DNA of 53,221 nucleotides, taken from assembly GCA_025362575.1 (NCBI GenBank), contig JANYIQ010000011.1:1-53221 (forward strand), in the 5' to 3' direction. The notes beneath the pieces were generated by a model that saw only the letters and a program-made list of their open reading frames with translations, was not told where the DNA came from and ran no database searches. Below, one piece after another: positions 26,996-35,168 of the stretch. The translations under genes and the position numbers were made by a program. The first letter of the stretch is position 1. Each line of letters opens with the position of its first letter. The DNA is from Bacteroidia bacterium. Lineage in GTDB: Bacteria > Bacteroidota > Bacteroidia > B-17B0 > Aurantibacillaceae.

Positions 26996-27793
26996 ATGCT
27001 AAAAACAACTACATTTAAAAAAGGCAAGGTAACGTTTAGCGATACGGGAAAGGGCAGGGTTTTAGTTTTATTGCATGGATTTTTAGGTTCACATCAGATC
27101 TGGGAAAACACCATTCAAGATCTTTCTAGATCGTATCGTGTTATTGCCATTGATCTGCCCGGCCACGGGGACACACAAAATTTTGGTTACGTGCACAGCA
27201 TGGAGTTAATTGCCAAATGTGTTAAAGCAGTAGTAGATAGTTGCCGTGTAAAACGTTATGCGCTTGTTGGCCATAGCATGGGCGGCTATGCAGCTTTGGC
27301 ATTTGCCGATCTCTTTCCGGATAACATAAGCGGCATCTGTTTATTTCATTCGAGTGCTTATGCGGATAGCGAAGAAAAAAAACGCGACCGCACGCGTTCT
27401 ATTAAAGTGGTGAAGGCCAATCACCATATTTATACCAAAGAAGTAATTCGGAATTTATTCGCCACAAAAAATGCAAAGTATTTAAAAGAGGAAATTGCTT
27501 TTGCAAATAAGATCGCCTCTAAAACATCCAAGCAAGGAATTATTGCAGCGCTTGAAGGAATGAAAGATCGTGAAGATCGTAGTATTATTTTGGGATTAGT
27601 TCAATACCCAATAATGATGGTTATCGGAGAACATGACAATGTTTTGCCGTACCAACAATTATTGGATCAATCGGAAAAAATTCTGAACAAGCAGATTCTG
27701 TATTTAGAACACGATGGACACATGGGGTTTTTAGAGTCTCCAAAAACATCGAATAAAGAATTAAGAAAGTTTTTGAGGAAGTGTTTTAAATAA
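26996..27793 (+). CDS. Alpha/beta hydrolase
   Basis: A 265-residue hydrolase fold protein without signal peptide. LLHGFLGSHQIWEN (oxyanion loop), GHSMGGYAALAFA (nucleophile Ser in GHSMG at about 98), an Asp near VIGEHDNVLP and His in EHDGHMGFLE complete a triad. Closest in look to MenH-like and epoxide/haloalkane hydrolases, but the substrate cannot be read off. An in-frame TTG at 26972 adds eight residues; the ATG at 26996 gives the normal fold start. It is followed by a repeat-rich gap. Confidence 0.82.
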   Translation: MLKTTTFKKGKVTFSDTGKGRVLVLLHGFLGSHQIWENTIQDLSRSYRVIAIDLPGHGDTQNFGYVHSMELIAKCVKAVVDSCRVKRYALVGHSMGGYAALAFADLFPDNISGICLFHSSAYADSEEKKRDRTRSIKVVKANHHIYTKEVIRNLFATKNAKYLKEEIAFANKIASKTSKQGIIAALEGMKDREDRSIILGLVQYPIMMVIGEHDNVLPYQQLLDQSEKILNKQILYLEHDGHMGFLESPKTSNKELRKFLRKCFK

Positions 27794-28161
27794 CAAACAG
27801 GCCGCTCCTCCGGAGCTAAATTTGGAGGCTATATCTTTATTACAGACAGAAGACTCTTCCGGAGTCATTTTATTTTGAGCCAGCGATAAGCTATTAGAAT
27901 TTTCCTCAAATTTCAGATTTCCGAAAAAACACTTAGTCCTTAGCGTGCAATAATGCTGTCTTCTCAAGAACCCTCCACGCTTCTATATTTTTTATTCCAG
28001 TCGAACTGTTCTTTTCGATCAATTTTTAATTGAAAAGTTTTTGGTTTTGTTTTACCTAAAAGTCCCGGAGGGACGGCCCGTTCATAGAAAGAGAGGATAA
28101 ACCAAAACGAAGCCCCAACGGGGCGACCTGTTTGTTTCAATATTTTTTGTAATTTTATACT
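27794..28161. repeat. Gene-free stretch with four short palindromes (REP-like)
   Basis: 368 bp with no supported gene. It holds four GC-rich hairpins, each with a 5-bp perfect stem and 3-5 nt loop: GCTCC-TCC-GGAGC (27804-27816), GACTC-TTCCG-GAGTC (27852-27866), GTCCC-GGA-GGGAC (28062-28074) and GCCCC-AAC-GGGGC (28112-28124). They stand out against AT-rich surroundings. This pattern of repeated extragenic palindromes is common in Bacteroidota intergenic regions. The first could help end the hydrolase transcript. Confidence 0.55.
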
Positions 28162-29043
28162 ATGTCAGAATTAGAAGTATTAAAGACCTACAAATTATAT
28201 ATTGGCGGACAATTTCCCAGAACCGAGAGTGGAAGATATTATGCTTTGCATGGAAAGAAAAAAGAATTGATCGCCAACATTTGTTTATCGTCACGAAAAG
28301 ATTTTCGTAATGCTGTTGTTGCAGCGCGCTCGGTTTTTGCAGGATGGAGCGGGAAATCGGCATTTAACCGCGGACAAATACTTTATCGTATTGCTGAAAT
28401 GCTGGAAGGAAGAAAAGAACAATTTATTAAAGAATTAGTTTTACAAGGCGCCACACAAAAAAATGCTGAAACAGAAGTAAGCATGGCCGTTGATCGCTTG
28501 GTGCATTATAGTGGATGGTGCGATAAATATTCAGCATTATTTTCGAGTGTAAATCCTGTAGCTTCTTCTCATTTTAATTTTTCGGTACCTGAACCAACGG
28601 GTGTTGTTTCCATTATTGCACCTGAAAAAAGTTCTTTACTTGGTTTGATCTCTTGCATAACTCCTGTAATAGCAGGAGGAAATACTTGTGTGGTCTTGGC
28701 TTCTGATAGCATGCCTTTATGTTCGATAACCCTGGGAGAAGTTTTAGCAACATCCGATCTTCCGGGTGGCGTAATAAATATCTTAACCGGAACAAGTGAT
28801 GAATTGCATTCTCATTTTTCATCACACATGGATGTGAATGCCATTGTTTATTGCAGAGACAATAAGACTGAAATTAAAACAATTGGCGAGAACGCTTCTT
28901 TGAACGTAAAACGCGTTTTTTTATGGAATAAAGATTGGACAAAAGAAGAAGGGCAGTCGCCTTATTTTATTTTAGATCTTCAGGAACTGAAAACCACCTG
29001 GCATCCTATAGAAAATATTGGAGTAGGTGGGGCAAAGTATTAA
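28162..29043 (+). CDS. Half-length aldehyde dehydrogenase homologue, probably inactive
   Basis: A 293-residue protein aligned by eye with the N-terminal NAD-binding half of aldehyde dehydrogenases: KLYIGGQFPRTESGR, FAGWSGKSAFNRGQILYRIAEMLE, EPTGVVSIIAPEKSSLLGLISCITPVIAGGN, and SDLPGGVINILTG. Where active enzymes have the Glu of LELGGKSP, this has VFLWNKDW, and the catalytic-Cys domain (~200 residues) is missing altogether. The ORF ends cleanly at 29043 with no trace of the rest in the next bases. It may be a structural or regulatory partner of a full-length enzyme elsewhere, or decaying. The 3' end overlaps trmH by four bases, convergent. Confidence 0.75.
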   Translation: MSELEVLKTYKLYIGGQFPRTESGRYYALHGKKKELIANICLSSRKDFRNAVVAARSVFAGWSGKSAFNRGQILYRIAEMLEGRKEQFIKELVLQGATQKNAETEVSMAVDRLVHYSGWCDKYSALFSSVNPVASSHFNFSVPEPTGVVSIIAPEKSSLLGLISCITPVIAGGNTCVVLASDSMPLCSITLGEVLATSDLPGGVINILTGTSDELHSHFSSHMDVNAIVYCRDNKTEIKTIGENASLNVKRVFLWNKDWTKEEGQSPYFILDLQELKTTWHPIENIGVGGAKY

Positions 29044-29723
29044 TGATCTAACTTTTTACTCAAAAACTCTTTTATTATAAGATCACTTTTGCTGATCGAC
29101 ACTTTTAGCCACTCTAAATAAATTTCTTTTTTTTCATCTGCGCTCAATTGATAATTTATTTTAGCATCACGAATGCGCGTGGTTAATTCGTACATACATA
29201 ATGCAGCGCTTACACTAATATTAAAACTTTCTGTAAATCCATACATCGGTATTTTTACAAAATCGTCGGCCACATTAAAAACATCCTGCGAAATTCCCGT
29301 GATCTCTGTTCCAAAAATCAAAGCAAAAGGTTTTGTAATATCTAACTCAGCAATGGTCTTATCATCTTTATGTGGTGTAGTTGCAACAATACGATAGCCT
29401 TTACTTTTTAATTCTTTTATGCAAGCAAGTGTATTGTTCTCATGCTGATTGTGTTTTTTAATTGTAAGCCATTGTGTAGAGCCCATGCTCACATCTTCGC
29501 TGATCTTGAATTTATTTCGGTTCTCAATAAAATGAACATCCTGCACACCAAAACAATCACAGCTGCGCAGTACCGCACTGGCATTATGCGCCTGATAAAC
29601 ATCTTCTAAAACAACGGTCATGTGACGCATGCGTTCGGTCAAAACCTCCTCTAAACGCAGTTTTCTTCTATCACTAACAAAACCAGATAAATAGGTTATA
29701 AGCTCCTGAGCATTTTCTTGCAT
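29040..29723 (-). CDS. trmH: tRNA (guanosine-18-2'-O)-methyltransferase TrmH
   Basis: A 227-residue SPOUT (trefoil-knot) methyltransferase. Motif 1 HNASAVLRSCDCFGVQDVH (with Asn and Arg), motif 2 FALIFGTEITGIS and motif 3 IPMYGFTESFNISVSAAL are all present in order. The N-terminal RRKLRLEEVLTERMRHMTVVLEDV matches TrmH rather than RlmB. A putative -7 box lies only four bases upstream of the ATG. It is divergent from the patatin gene, with 32 bp between starts. Confidence 0.88.
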   Translation of the reverse strand: MQENAQELITYLSGFVSDRRKLRLEEVLTERMRHMTVVLEDVYQAHNASAVLRSCDCFGVQDVHFIENRNKFKISEDVSMGSTQWLTIKKHNQHENNTLACIKELKSKGYRIVATTPHKDDKTIAELDITKPFALIFGTEITGISQDVFNVADDFVKIPMYGFTESFNISVSAALCMYELTTRIRDAKINYQLSADEKKEIYLEWLKVSISKSDLIIKEFLSKKLDH

Positions 29724-29727
29724 GATG

Positions 29728-29735
29728 CAAAGATA
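29728..29735 (-). promoter_or_regulatory. Putative -7 box TATCTTTG for trmH
   Basis: On the minus strand TATCTTTG is followed by four bases (CATC) and the ATG at 29723. The transcript would start at or next to the start codon. Confidence 0.45.
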
Positions 29736-29755
29736 ATTTAAATTAAATTTACAGT

Positions 29756-30757
29756 ATGCAAACTAAAAAAATAGATATGGCTCTTCAGGGAGGAGGTGCC
29801 CACGGTGCTTTTACCTGGGGGGTTATTGACCGTATTTTAGATGACGAAAGACTGGATATTGAAGGTATTTGCGGTACCAGTGCGGGAGCCATGAATGGGG
29901 TTTGTACGATTTACGGTCTCAATAAAGGCGGTAAGAACATGGCTAAGCACTTACTGGTTAAGTTCTGGCACAAGATCTCGGAAGCGGGAAGGTTATCCAT
30001 GCTTCAGCCATCATGGTTAGATAAAATGATGAGCAAAGGTAACATGGATTTTTCGCCGGCTTACAAATTTTTTAGTGTTACTGCAGAAACCATGGCACCC
30101 TCGCAGTTTAATCCGCTTGGTTTTAATCCGCTCGAAAAAATATTGAACGAATTAATTGATTTCGAAGAATTGCACCATTTCAATCCGCCAAAATTATTTG
30201 TTTGCGCAACCAATGTAAGAACCTGCGAGGCAAAAATATTCGGGCCAAAAGATATTTCGGTGCAATCTATTTTGGCTTCGGCTTGTTTGCCTTATTTGTA
30301 TAAGGCTGTTGAAATTGATGGAGAATTTTATTGGGATGGTGGCTATATGGGCAATCCGCCTTTGAGTCCGCTTATTGAGAATACCGAAGATGCTGATGAT
30401 ATTTTATTGGTGCAGATCAACCCCATTAAAATAGAAAAAGTTCCCGGCAATATTGAGGAGATAAAAGATCGCGTGAACGAGATCAGTTTTAACTCTGCTT
30501 TGATGCACGAAATAAAAATGATACAGTTTCAGCAGAGTTTAATTGACAGAGGAATAACACTTGACGGTGAGATCAAAAAAATAAATCTGCACAACATCAG
30601 TTCTGATGTGCATTTGGGAGAACTGAATTTATCGAGTAAATTAAATACTTCCTGGGATTTTTTAATGCACCTGAAAGACCTTGGCTACAAAGCAACTGAT
30701 AGCTGGCTGAAGGAAAATTTCGAAAGCATAGGAAAAAAATCAACATTTAAAGTTTAA
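29756..30757 (+). CDS. Patatin-like phospholipase
   Basis: A 333-residue cytoplasmic-type patatin with the full Ser-Asp dyad set: oxyanion hole GGGAHG (12-17), nucleophile GTSAG (Ser42), and DGG at about 194-196 (WDGGYMG). The SACLPYLYKAVEIDGEFYWDGG block is typical of RssA/YchK-related bacterial patatins. No signal peptide. Expected to hydrolyse acyl lipids. Two bases separate its stop from the pepF start, so the two are probably one operon. Confidence 0.88.
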   Translation: MQTKKIDMALQGGGAHGAFTWGVIDRILDDERLDIEGICGTSAGAMNGVCTIYGLNKGGKNMAKHLLVKFWHKISEAGRLSMLQPSWLDKMMSKGNMDFSPAYKFFSVTAETMAPSQFNPLGFNPLEKILNELIDFEELHHFNPPKLFVCATNVRTCEAKIFGPKDISVQSILASACLPYLYKAVEIDGEFYWDGGYMGNPPLSPLIENTEDADDILLVQINPIKIEKVPGNIEEIKDRVNEISFNSALMHEIKMIQFQQSLIDRGITLDGEIKKINLHNISSDVHLGELNLSSKLNTSWDFLMHLKDLGYKATDSWLKENFESIGKKSTFKV

Positions 30758-30759
30758 AT

Positions 30760-32451
30760 ATGCAAAGACATTTTGTGCAAAAAGAATTCACGGTTACCAA
30801 TTGGGAACTGTTGGAACCGTATTTTAAGGATCTTGAGAACCGAAAAATAAATTCGGTAAAGGATCTTGAAAAATGGCTGCTCGATTACAGTGAGCTTGGC
30901 GCGGTGGTAAGTGAGAACATGGCCTGGCGCTATATAAAAATGACCTGTGATACAGCGAACGAAGCGATCAAAAACAGCTTTAATGATTTTGTGGTGAACA
31001 TTGAACCGCATTTGTCGCCAATTGGAAACGAGCTTAACAAAAAATTATTGGCCGCACCTCAAATTAATGAATTGAATAAGGAAAAATATTTTGTTTACAT
31101 ACGCGGCATAAAAAAAAGCATTGAATTATTCAGGGAAGAGAACATTCCTTTGTTCACTGAGTTACAACAAAAGGAGCAGGAGTTTGGCTCCATTTCCGGT
31201 GCACAAAGCATTGAGCACGGCGGCGAAAAAATGACCCTGCAAAAAGCGGCAGTGTTTTTAAAAGATGCCAATCGTGCATTGCGAGAAGAAGTGTATCGCA
31301 AGATCTGGACCAGAAGAGGACAGGATGAAAAAGCATTGAACGACCTGTTCACGAATTTAATTGAACTGCGTCACAAAGTGGCATTGAATACAGGCTTCAA
31401 AAATTTCAGAGATTACAAGCATCAGGCGCTTGGTCGTTTTGATTATAGTGTACAAGATTGTTTGAATTTTCATGAAGCGGTTAAATTGCATGTGGTGCCA
31501 TTGGTAACCGCACAGGAAAAAAATCGCAAGACAAAGTTGAAATTGGAGGATTACCGTCCCTGGGATAAAGATGTGGATGCCGAAGGAAAACCGCCTTTGA
31601 AACCATTTACAACAGCAAAAGAACTGGTTGAGAAAACCATAAAATGTTTTAATTCCATTGATCCCTTTTTTGGAGATTGCATAAAAACAATGGATAAGAT
31701 GGGACGATTGGATCTTGAATCGCGAATGGGAAAATCGCCGGGAGGATACCAGTACCCGCTTTATGAAACAGAGATCCCTTTTATTTTTATGAACTCCGTG
31801 GGCTTGCATCGTGATTTAGTTACAATGGTACACGAGGGCGGACATGCCATTCATTCGTTTTTGGATATTCCGTTGGAGTTGGTAGATTTTAAATCGCCGC
31901 CAAGTGAAGTGGCAGAACTCGCCAGCATGAGCATGGAATTAATAAGTATGGAACACTGGGATTCTTTTTTTGAAAACGCCGATGATTTAAAACGCGCAAA
32001 AAGACAACAGTTAGAAAGTGTGTTGGATGCATTACCATGGATCGCAGCTATTGATAAATTCCAGCATTGGATCTATGAGAACCCGACGCATACGGTTGAG
32101 CAACGCTACGTCACCTGGACTAACATTATGAAAGATTTTGGAAGTGGTGTTGTAAATTACGAAGGCATTGAAGAAAATTTGAAACGCCGTTGGCAGGTAC
32201 AATTACATTTGTTTGAAGTTCCTTTTTATTATATCGAATATGGCTTTGCACAACTTGGCGCCATTGCCGTTTGGCGTAATTATAAGAAAGATCCGAAGAA
32301 AGCAATCGAACAATACAAAGCGGCTTTAGCTTTAGGCTACACAAAAACCATTCCCGAAGTTTATAAAACAGCAGGAATAGAATTTAATTTCTCTCCTGCT
32401 TACGTAAAGGAATTAGCAGATTTTGTGAAAGCGGAGTATGATAAATTGTAA
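30760..32451 (+). CDS. pepF: M3 family oligoendopeptidase (PepF/thimet-like)
   Basis: A 563-residue zinc metallopeptidase. The zinc site is HEGGH (residues 358-362, in MVHEGGHAIHSF) and a Glu ligand follows ~25 residues later in SPPSEVAELASMSMELIS. The N-terminal part is helical as in M3B enzymes, and the length matches the pepF-like type. It degrades peptides in the cytoplasm. The last 13 codons (ELADFVKAEYDKL-stop) reappear downstream as diverged vestiges at 33878-33919 and, shorter, at 32793-32810. Confidence 0.9.
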   Translation: MQRHFVQKEFTVTNWELLEPYFKDLENRKINSVKDLEKWLLDYSELGAVVSENMAWRYIKMTCDTANEAIKNSFNDFVVNIEPHLSPIGNELNKKLLAAPQINELNKEKYFVYIRGIKKSIELFREENIPLFTELQQKEQEFGSISGAQSIEHGGEKMTLQKAAVFLKDANRALREEVYRKIWTRRGQDEKALNDLFTNLIELRHKVALNTGFKNFRDYKHQALGRFDYSVQDCLNFHEAVKLHVVPLVTAQEKNRKTKLKLEDYRPWDKDVDAEGKPPLKPFTTAKELVEKTIKCFNSIDPFFGDCIKTMDKMGRLDLESRMGKSPGGYQYPLYETEIPFIFMNSVGLHRDLVTMVHEGGHAIHSFLDIPLELVDFKSPPSEVAELASMSMELISMEHWDSFFENADDLKRAKRQQLESVLDALPWIAAIDKFQHWIYENPTHTVEQRYVTWTNIMKDFGSGVVNYEGIEENLKRRWQVQLHLFEVPFYYIEYGFAQLGAIAVWRNYKKDPKKAIEQYKAALALGYTKTIPEVYKTAGIEFNFSPAYVKELADFVKAEYDKL

Positions 32452-32700
32452 AATAGGCTGGTAGGTTAGCTTTGTGTTGGCCGGCAAGCGGAGTTCATTA
32501 GTATTCGAAATATTTAGCATTTCGCCCCTAAAGGGCTTTAATCACAAGGGGGTAATTGTTTTCTATTAATATTAAACCCCTCCGGGCTTATGTGTTATGC
32601 TCATTGGCTTCTTAGGAGCCCAACATTAATAGAAAAAATTAGCCGGAAGAATAGAAGCGCCGTAGGTGCGAAACATAATTTAGCACGTTTAGAACAACAT
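32452..32700. repeat. Repeat-rich intergenic region after pepF
   Basis: With the adjoining direct repeat this is a 361-bp gap. It contains GC-rich palindromes of the type seen at 27794: GCCC-CTAAA-GGGC (32524-32536), an imperfect CCCC-TCC-GGGC near 32576-32587, and GCGCC-GTA-GGTGCG near 32658-32671. No gene is supported on either strand; the open frames here are short and lack any family likeness. Confidence 0.5.
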
Positions 32701-32810
32701 TGAGCTTTGCTCCCGATTGAGAAGAATTTTGCCCGGTCGAGAGCATAGCTCATCGACCAGCGCATTGTGGAATAGCGGCCCTTGAGCAACGGGAGTATGA
32801 TAAGTTGTGA
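32701..32810 (+). repeat. Direct repeat A, with vestige of pepF 3' end
   Basis: A ~110-bp unit that matches 33785-33919 in the same orientation (long exact stretches such as TGAGCTTTGCTCCCGA, GGTCGAGAGCAT and CATCGACCAGCGCATTGTG). It contains the stem GGTCGA..TCGACC (32735-32758). Its end, 32793-32810, reads GAG TAT GAT AAG TTG TGA, i.e. EYDKL-stop, the last residues of pepF. Relative to copy B it lacks ~25 bp just before that vestige. Together, copies A and B flank the OmpA-like gene. Confidence 0.7.
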
Positions 32811-32812
32811 TA

Positions 32813-33730
32813 TTACTTTTTAGTTTCAGGAATAAAAAAGACTTCTACCCTGCGGTTTTGTTGACGACCTTCAGGCGTTGAATTATTGGATACAGGAATG
32901 TCTCCGGCGTACCCAATAGTTTTTATTTTGTTTTCAAAAGCCGGTAATGTTTTTACAATATATGTTTTGATTGATCTTGCTCTGTCATCAGATAACTTCA
33001 AATTACTTGCTTGTGTTCCTATACTATCTGTATGCCCTTGGATCACGATATTAAAATCAGGATTTGTTTTTAAAAGCATTATTATTGAATCCAGGCTTTG
33101 TTTAGCACCGCTTTTTATTTTTGACTCAGCGGTATTAAAAAGATAAAGAGCATTCAGGGAAAGCTTTTTGACAGAACCAATTGCGGCCACCGCGTCAATA
33201 TCAGCACCCGGCCATGTCTTGTCGTTAGTGAGCAAAGAACTTTTCGCGTCTTGTAATCTGATATATGTAAATATTTCCCCAGGCTGTGTAGAATCTCCAA
33301 TATCAACTAAAGCATTTCCGCCGCCAATCTTGCCCACATTCTTCCAATCTTTTCCGTTCTTTGAAACAGAGAGGTAAGTATCTTCAATGTATTTTCCAAC
33401 TTCAAAAACATATAGATCCGGACCCTCAATATTTACCAGGGCATTATCGTTGAAAGACAGGATAAGTTCACCTCCAATACCAAGTGATACAAAACCAGAT
33501 ACAGTCTTCTCGTTAAAATCCGGAAGTCCAAGGGCATCCTGAGCTCTTGTGTTTTTCGCCGGCGCCGGATTTCCAGGAACATAACGCACCATTTTATCTG
33601 CAAAAGAAATATCACCTAGCGGAAGTTTTATCTTACCACCATGTCCATTAGAATATTCTTTTTCTGTTGATTGACAAAAGAGAAAAGTAGAAATTAAAAG
33701 AAAGAAAAGACAAAAAACAGATTTATGCAT
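32813..33730 (-). CDS. OmpA-family secreted protein with a discoidin-like middle domain
   Basis: A 305-residue envelope protein: signal peptide (VFCLFFLLISTFLFCQ); a middle domain at about residues 30-175 of the kind with 'SLGIGGELILSFNDNA', 'PDLYVFEVG' and 'WPGADIDAVAAIGS', found in Bacteroidota and PEP-CTERM-type surface proteins and likely a beta-sandwich that binds ligands or metals; then an OmpA peptidoglycan-binding domain with IQGHTDSIG, LSDDRARSIKTYI and QQNRRVEVFF. Role inferred: outer-membrane or periplasmic anchor. It is the only gene between the two direct repeats, which suggests it was inserted or moved as a unit. Confidence 0.82.
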   Translation of the reverse strand: MHKSVFCLFFLLISTFLFCQSTEKEYSNGHGGKIKLPLGDISFADKMVRYVPGNPAPAKNTRAQDALGLPDFNEKTVSGFVSLGIGGELILSFNDNALVNIEGPDLYVFEVGKYIEDTYLSVSKNGKDWKNVGKIGGGNALVDIGDSTQPGEIFTYIRLQDAKSSLLTNDKTWPGADIDAVAAIGSVKKLSLNALYLFNTAESKIKSGAKQSLDSIIMLLKTNPDFNIVIQGHTDSIGTQASNLKLSDDRARSIKTYIVKTLPAFENKIKTIGYAGDIPVSNNSTPEGRQQNRRVEVFFIPETKK

Positions 33731-33776
33731 AGTATAAATATAGGGTAATCATTTCGCATACTTCCAATTTTTTGTG

Positions 33777-33843
33777 GTGGTCGGTGAGCTTTGCTCCCGA
33801 CCACGAGGAGTTTTTGTCCGGTCGAGAGCATAACTCATCGACC
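33777..33843 (+). repeat. Paired long stem-loops in direct repeat B
   Basis: First stem: GTGGTCGG (33777-33784) pairs with CCGACCAC (33797-33804), continued inside by GAGC/GCTC with one bulged T and a TTT loop. Second stem: GGTCGA (33820-33825) with TCGACC (33838-33843). The two hairpins have related sequences, like the paired palindromes of BIME elements. In copy A the first stem's outer half is lost. Confidence 0.55.
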
Positions 33844-33919
33844 AGCGCATTGTGAAATTGCAGCCCTTGAGCAACAAGAGTTAGCTGATTTTGTGAAGGC
33901 GGAGTATGATAAGCTGTAA
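33785..33919 (+). repeat. Direct repeat B, with longer vestige of pepF 3' end
   Basis: The ~135-bp partner of the unit at 32701-32810. After the shared palindromic part it continues into 33878-33919, which encodes the pepF C-terminus. It lies directly between the start of the OmpA-like gene and the 3' end of the methyltransferase gene. Confidence 0.7.
33878..33919 (+). pseudogene. Vestigial pepF 3' end (last 13 codons plus stop)
   Basis: Fourteen codons reading ELADFVKAEYDKL-stop, exactly the peptide at the end of pepF (32410-32451). Compared with that gene five bases differ (GAA/GAG, GCA/GCT, AAA/AAG, AAA/AAG, TTG/CTG) and all five are synonymous. The piece has no upstream coding sequence. 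It looks like what is left of a second pepF copy or of the original 3' end after gene replacement. Confidence 0.7.
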
Positions 33920-33921
33920 AA

Positions 33922-34554
33922 TTATCTCTCGGCAATTAAAATAAGATCAGTTATTTTTGTGCCATCTTGTGTTGGAAAGTCCTGCTGAATTATTTCTAGC
34001 ATTTTAAATCCGTTTTTTATAAGCGCTTCGCTTAAATAATCTTCCTGATGAAAATGCATGAAGATCTCGTCGCCACTGCTTCCTTTTTTAAAATTAGATT
34101 TGGCATAATCATCCTCCATGGTGCTTATGTAAAGTATGCCTTTTGGATTGAGCACCTTCGAAGCATCTGCAATTAACTGTAAGGCTTCTTCTTTTGATAA
34201 ATAGGGCAAACAAAACCCGCACATCAACCCGTCGTATTTTTTATCCAATTTAGAAATGGCTCTTGCGTCCATTAATTTGAATTCTGCATTGGGATTATTG
34301 ATCTTAGCCAACTCTATCATGTTCAAAGAAAGATCGGTTCCTAAAATTTTAAGATCAGGTCGTTTGTTAAGTAAGTATTTAGTAATGTTTCCGGGGCCGC
34401 AAGCTAATTCTAAAACTTCGGCATTTTGTTTTTTAATGGCATTACAAAAAAAGTCGAAACTCTTTCCATACAAATTCACATCCATGAATTTGGTCTGGTA
34501 CTCTTTGGCGAGTTTATTAAAGATGGCTACAGCGTTTGCGTTCTTATCTAACAT
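33922..34554 (-). CDS. Class I SAM-dependent methyltransferase
   Basis: From the ATG at 34554 the protein is 210 residues (a longer frame to 34596 overlaps ydeI more heavily). SAM motif I VLELACGPGNITKYLL, motif II LGTDLSLNMIELA, then FKLMDARAIS and KYDGLMCGFCLPYLS follow the Methyltransf_25/11 order. Substrate unknown. Its start overlaps the ydeI stop by seven bases, so it is the third gene of the lipoprotein-ydeI-methyltransferase operon. Confidence 0.82.
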   Translation of the reverse strand: MLDKNANAVAIFNKLAKEYQTKFMDVNLYGKSFDFFCNAIKKQNAEVLELACGPGNITKYLLNKRPDLKILGTDLSLNMIELAKINNPNAEFKLMDARAISKLDKKYDGLMCGFCLPYLSKEEALQLIADASKVLNPKGILYISTMEDDYAKSNFKKGSSGDEIFMHFHQEDYLSEALIKNGFKMLEIIQQDFPTQDGTKITDLILIAER

Positions 34555-35165
34555 TTCACATATTTCCAGTTCCTGATCTTTCCTTCGCTCATCCATTCAA
34601 CCGCTTGTTTCAATCTCGAGTTACGGGTTTCTTCGGTTTTAGCATCCGTAACCCAAAGAACATATTCTTTTTTTTGTCCGGGAGAAAAATTCTCAAATGT
34701 AGTTAGTGCTTTTTTATTTTTCTTTAACGCTGTCATAAAATAAGCCGGGATGTCAAGATCTTTTGAACTTGTTTTTTTGCGTGGCGGTAATTTAATTCCG
34801 GCATCGTTCAGCTTCATGCCTTCTTTAATGTATTTGATAAGCACAGAATCTTTTGGAAGATCTTTTAAGGAAGTGATCTTTCCCAAATGCCCCATGGCTT
34901 CTTCTGTTTTGGCTTTTGCAATTAATGTTTTGGCATCGCTCATCAGTGAAGCTTTCCAGAAACCGATGGAACAGTGCTGTTTAAAGGAAGCCATACCGCA
35001 AAGCATGTTTCCTTTGTAGTTAAAATGAGGAAACCCCCACTTAATGGTTTCTTCTGTATCCGGACAAGCCTTATGTACTAATTCGCGAAAATGTTTTAAA
35101 ATTGGCTTTGCAAAACCAGCTGATTTTGAGATATAGGCATCTATGCGTTTATCTTTTTTTGCCAT
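34548..35165 (-). CDS. YdeI/OmpD-associated family protein with DUF1801 domain
   Basis: A 205-residue protein. The N-terminal DUF1801 part has FRELVHKACPDTEETIKWGFPHFNYKG, and the C-terminal part has the YdeI OmpD-associated motif: IPAYFMTALKKNKKALTTFENFSPGQKKEYVLWV and AKTEETRNSRLKQAVEWMSEG. Bacterial relatives are linked to stress and antimicrobial resistance, with no known enzyme activity. It lies three bases after the MORN-like lipoprotein and overlaps the methyltransferase start. Confidence 0.85.
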   Translation of the reverse strand: MAKKDKRIDAYISKSAGFAKPILKHFRELVHKACPDTEETIKWGFPHFNYKGNMLCGMASFKQHCSIGFWKASLMSDAKTLIAKAKTEEAMGHLGKITSLKDLPKDSVLIKYIKEGMKLNDAGIKLPPRKKTSSKDLDIPAYFMTALKKNKKALTTFENFSPGQKKEYVLWVTDAKTEETRNSRLKQAVEWMSEGKIRNWKYVKC

Positions 35166-35168
35166 GAA

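Noticed and set aside
27761-27967. 68-codon minus-strand frame after the hydrolase gene
   Set aside because: Cys/Ser-rich, overlaps the hydrolase 3' end and the palindromes, no start signal.
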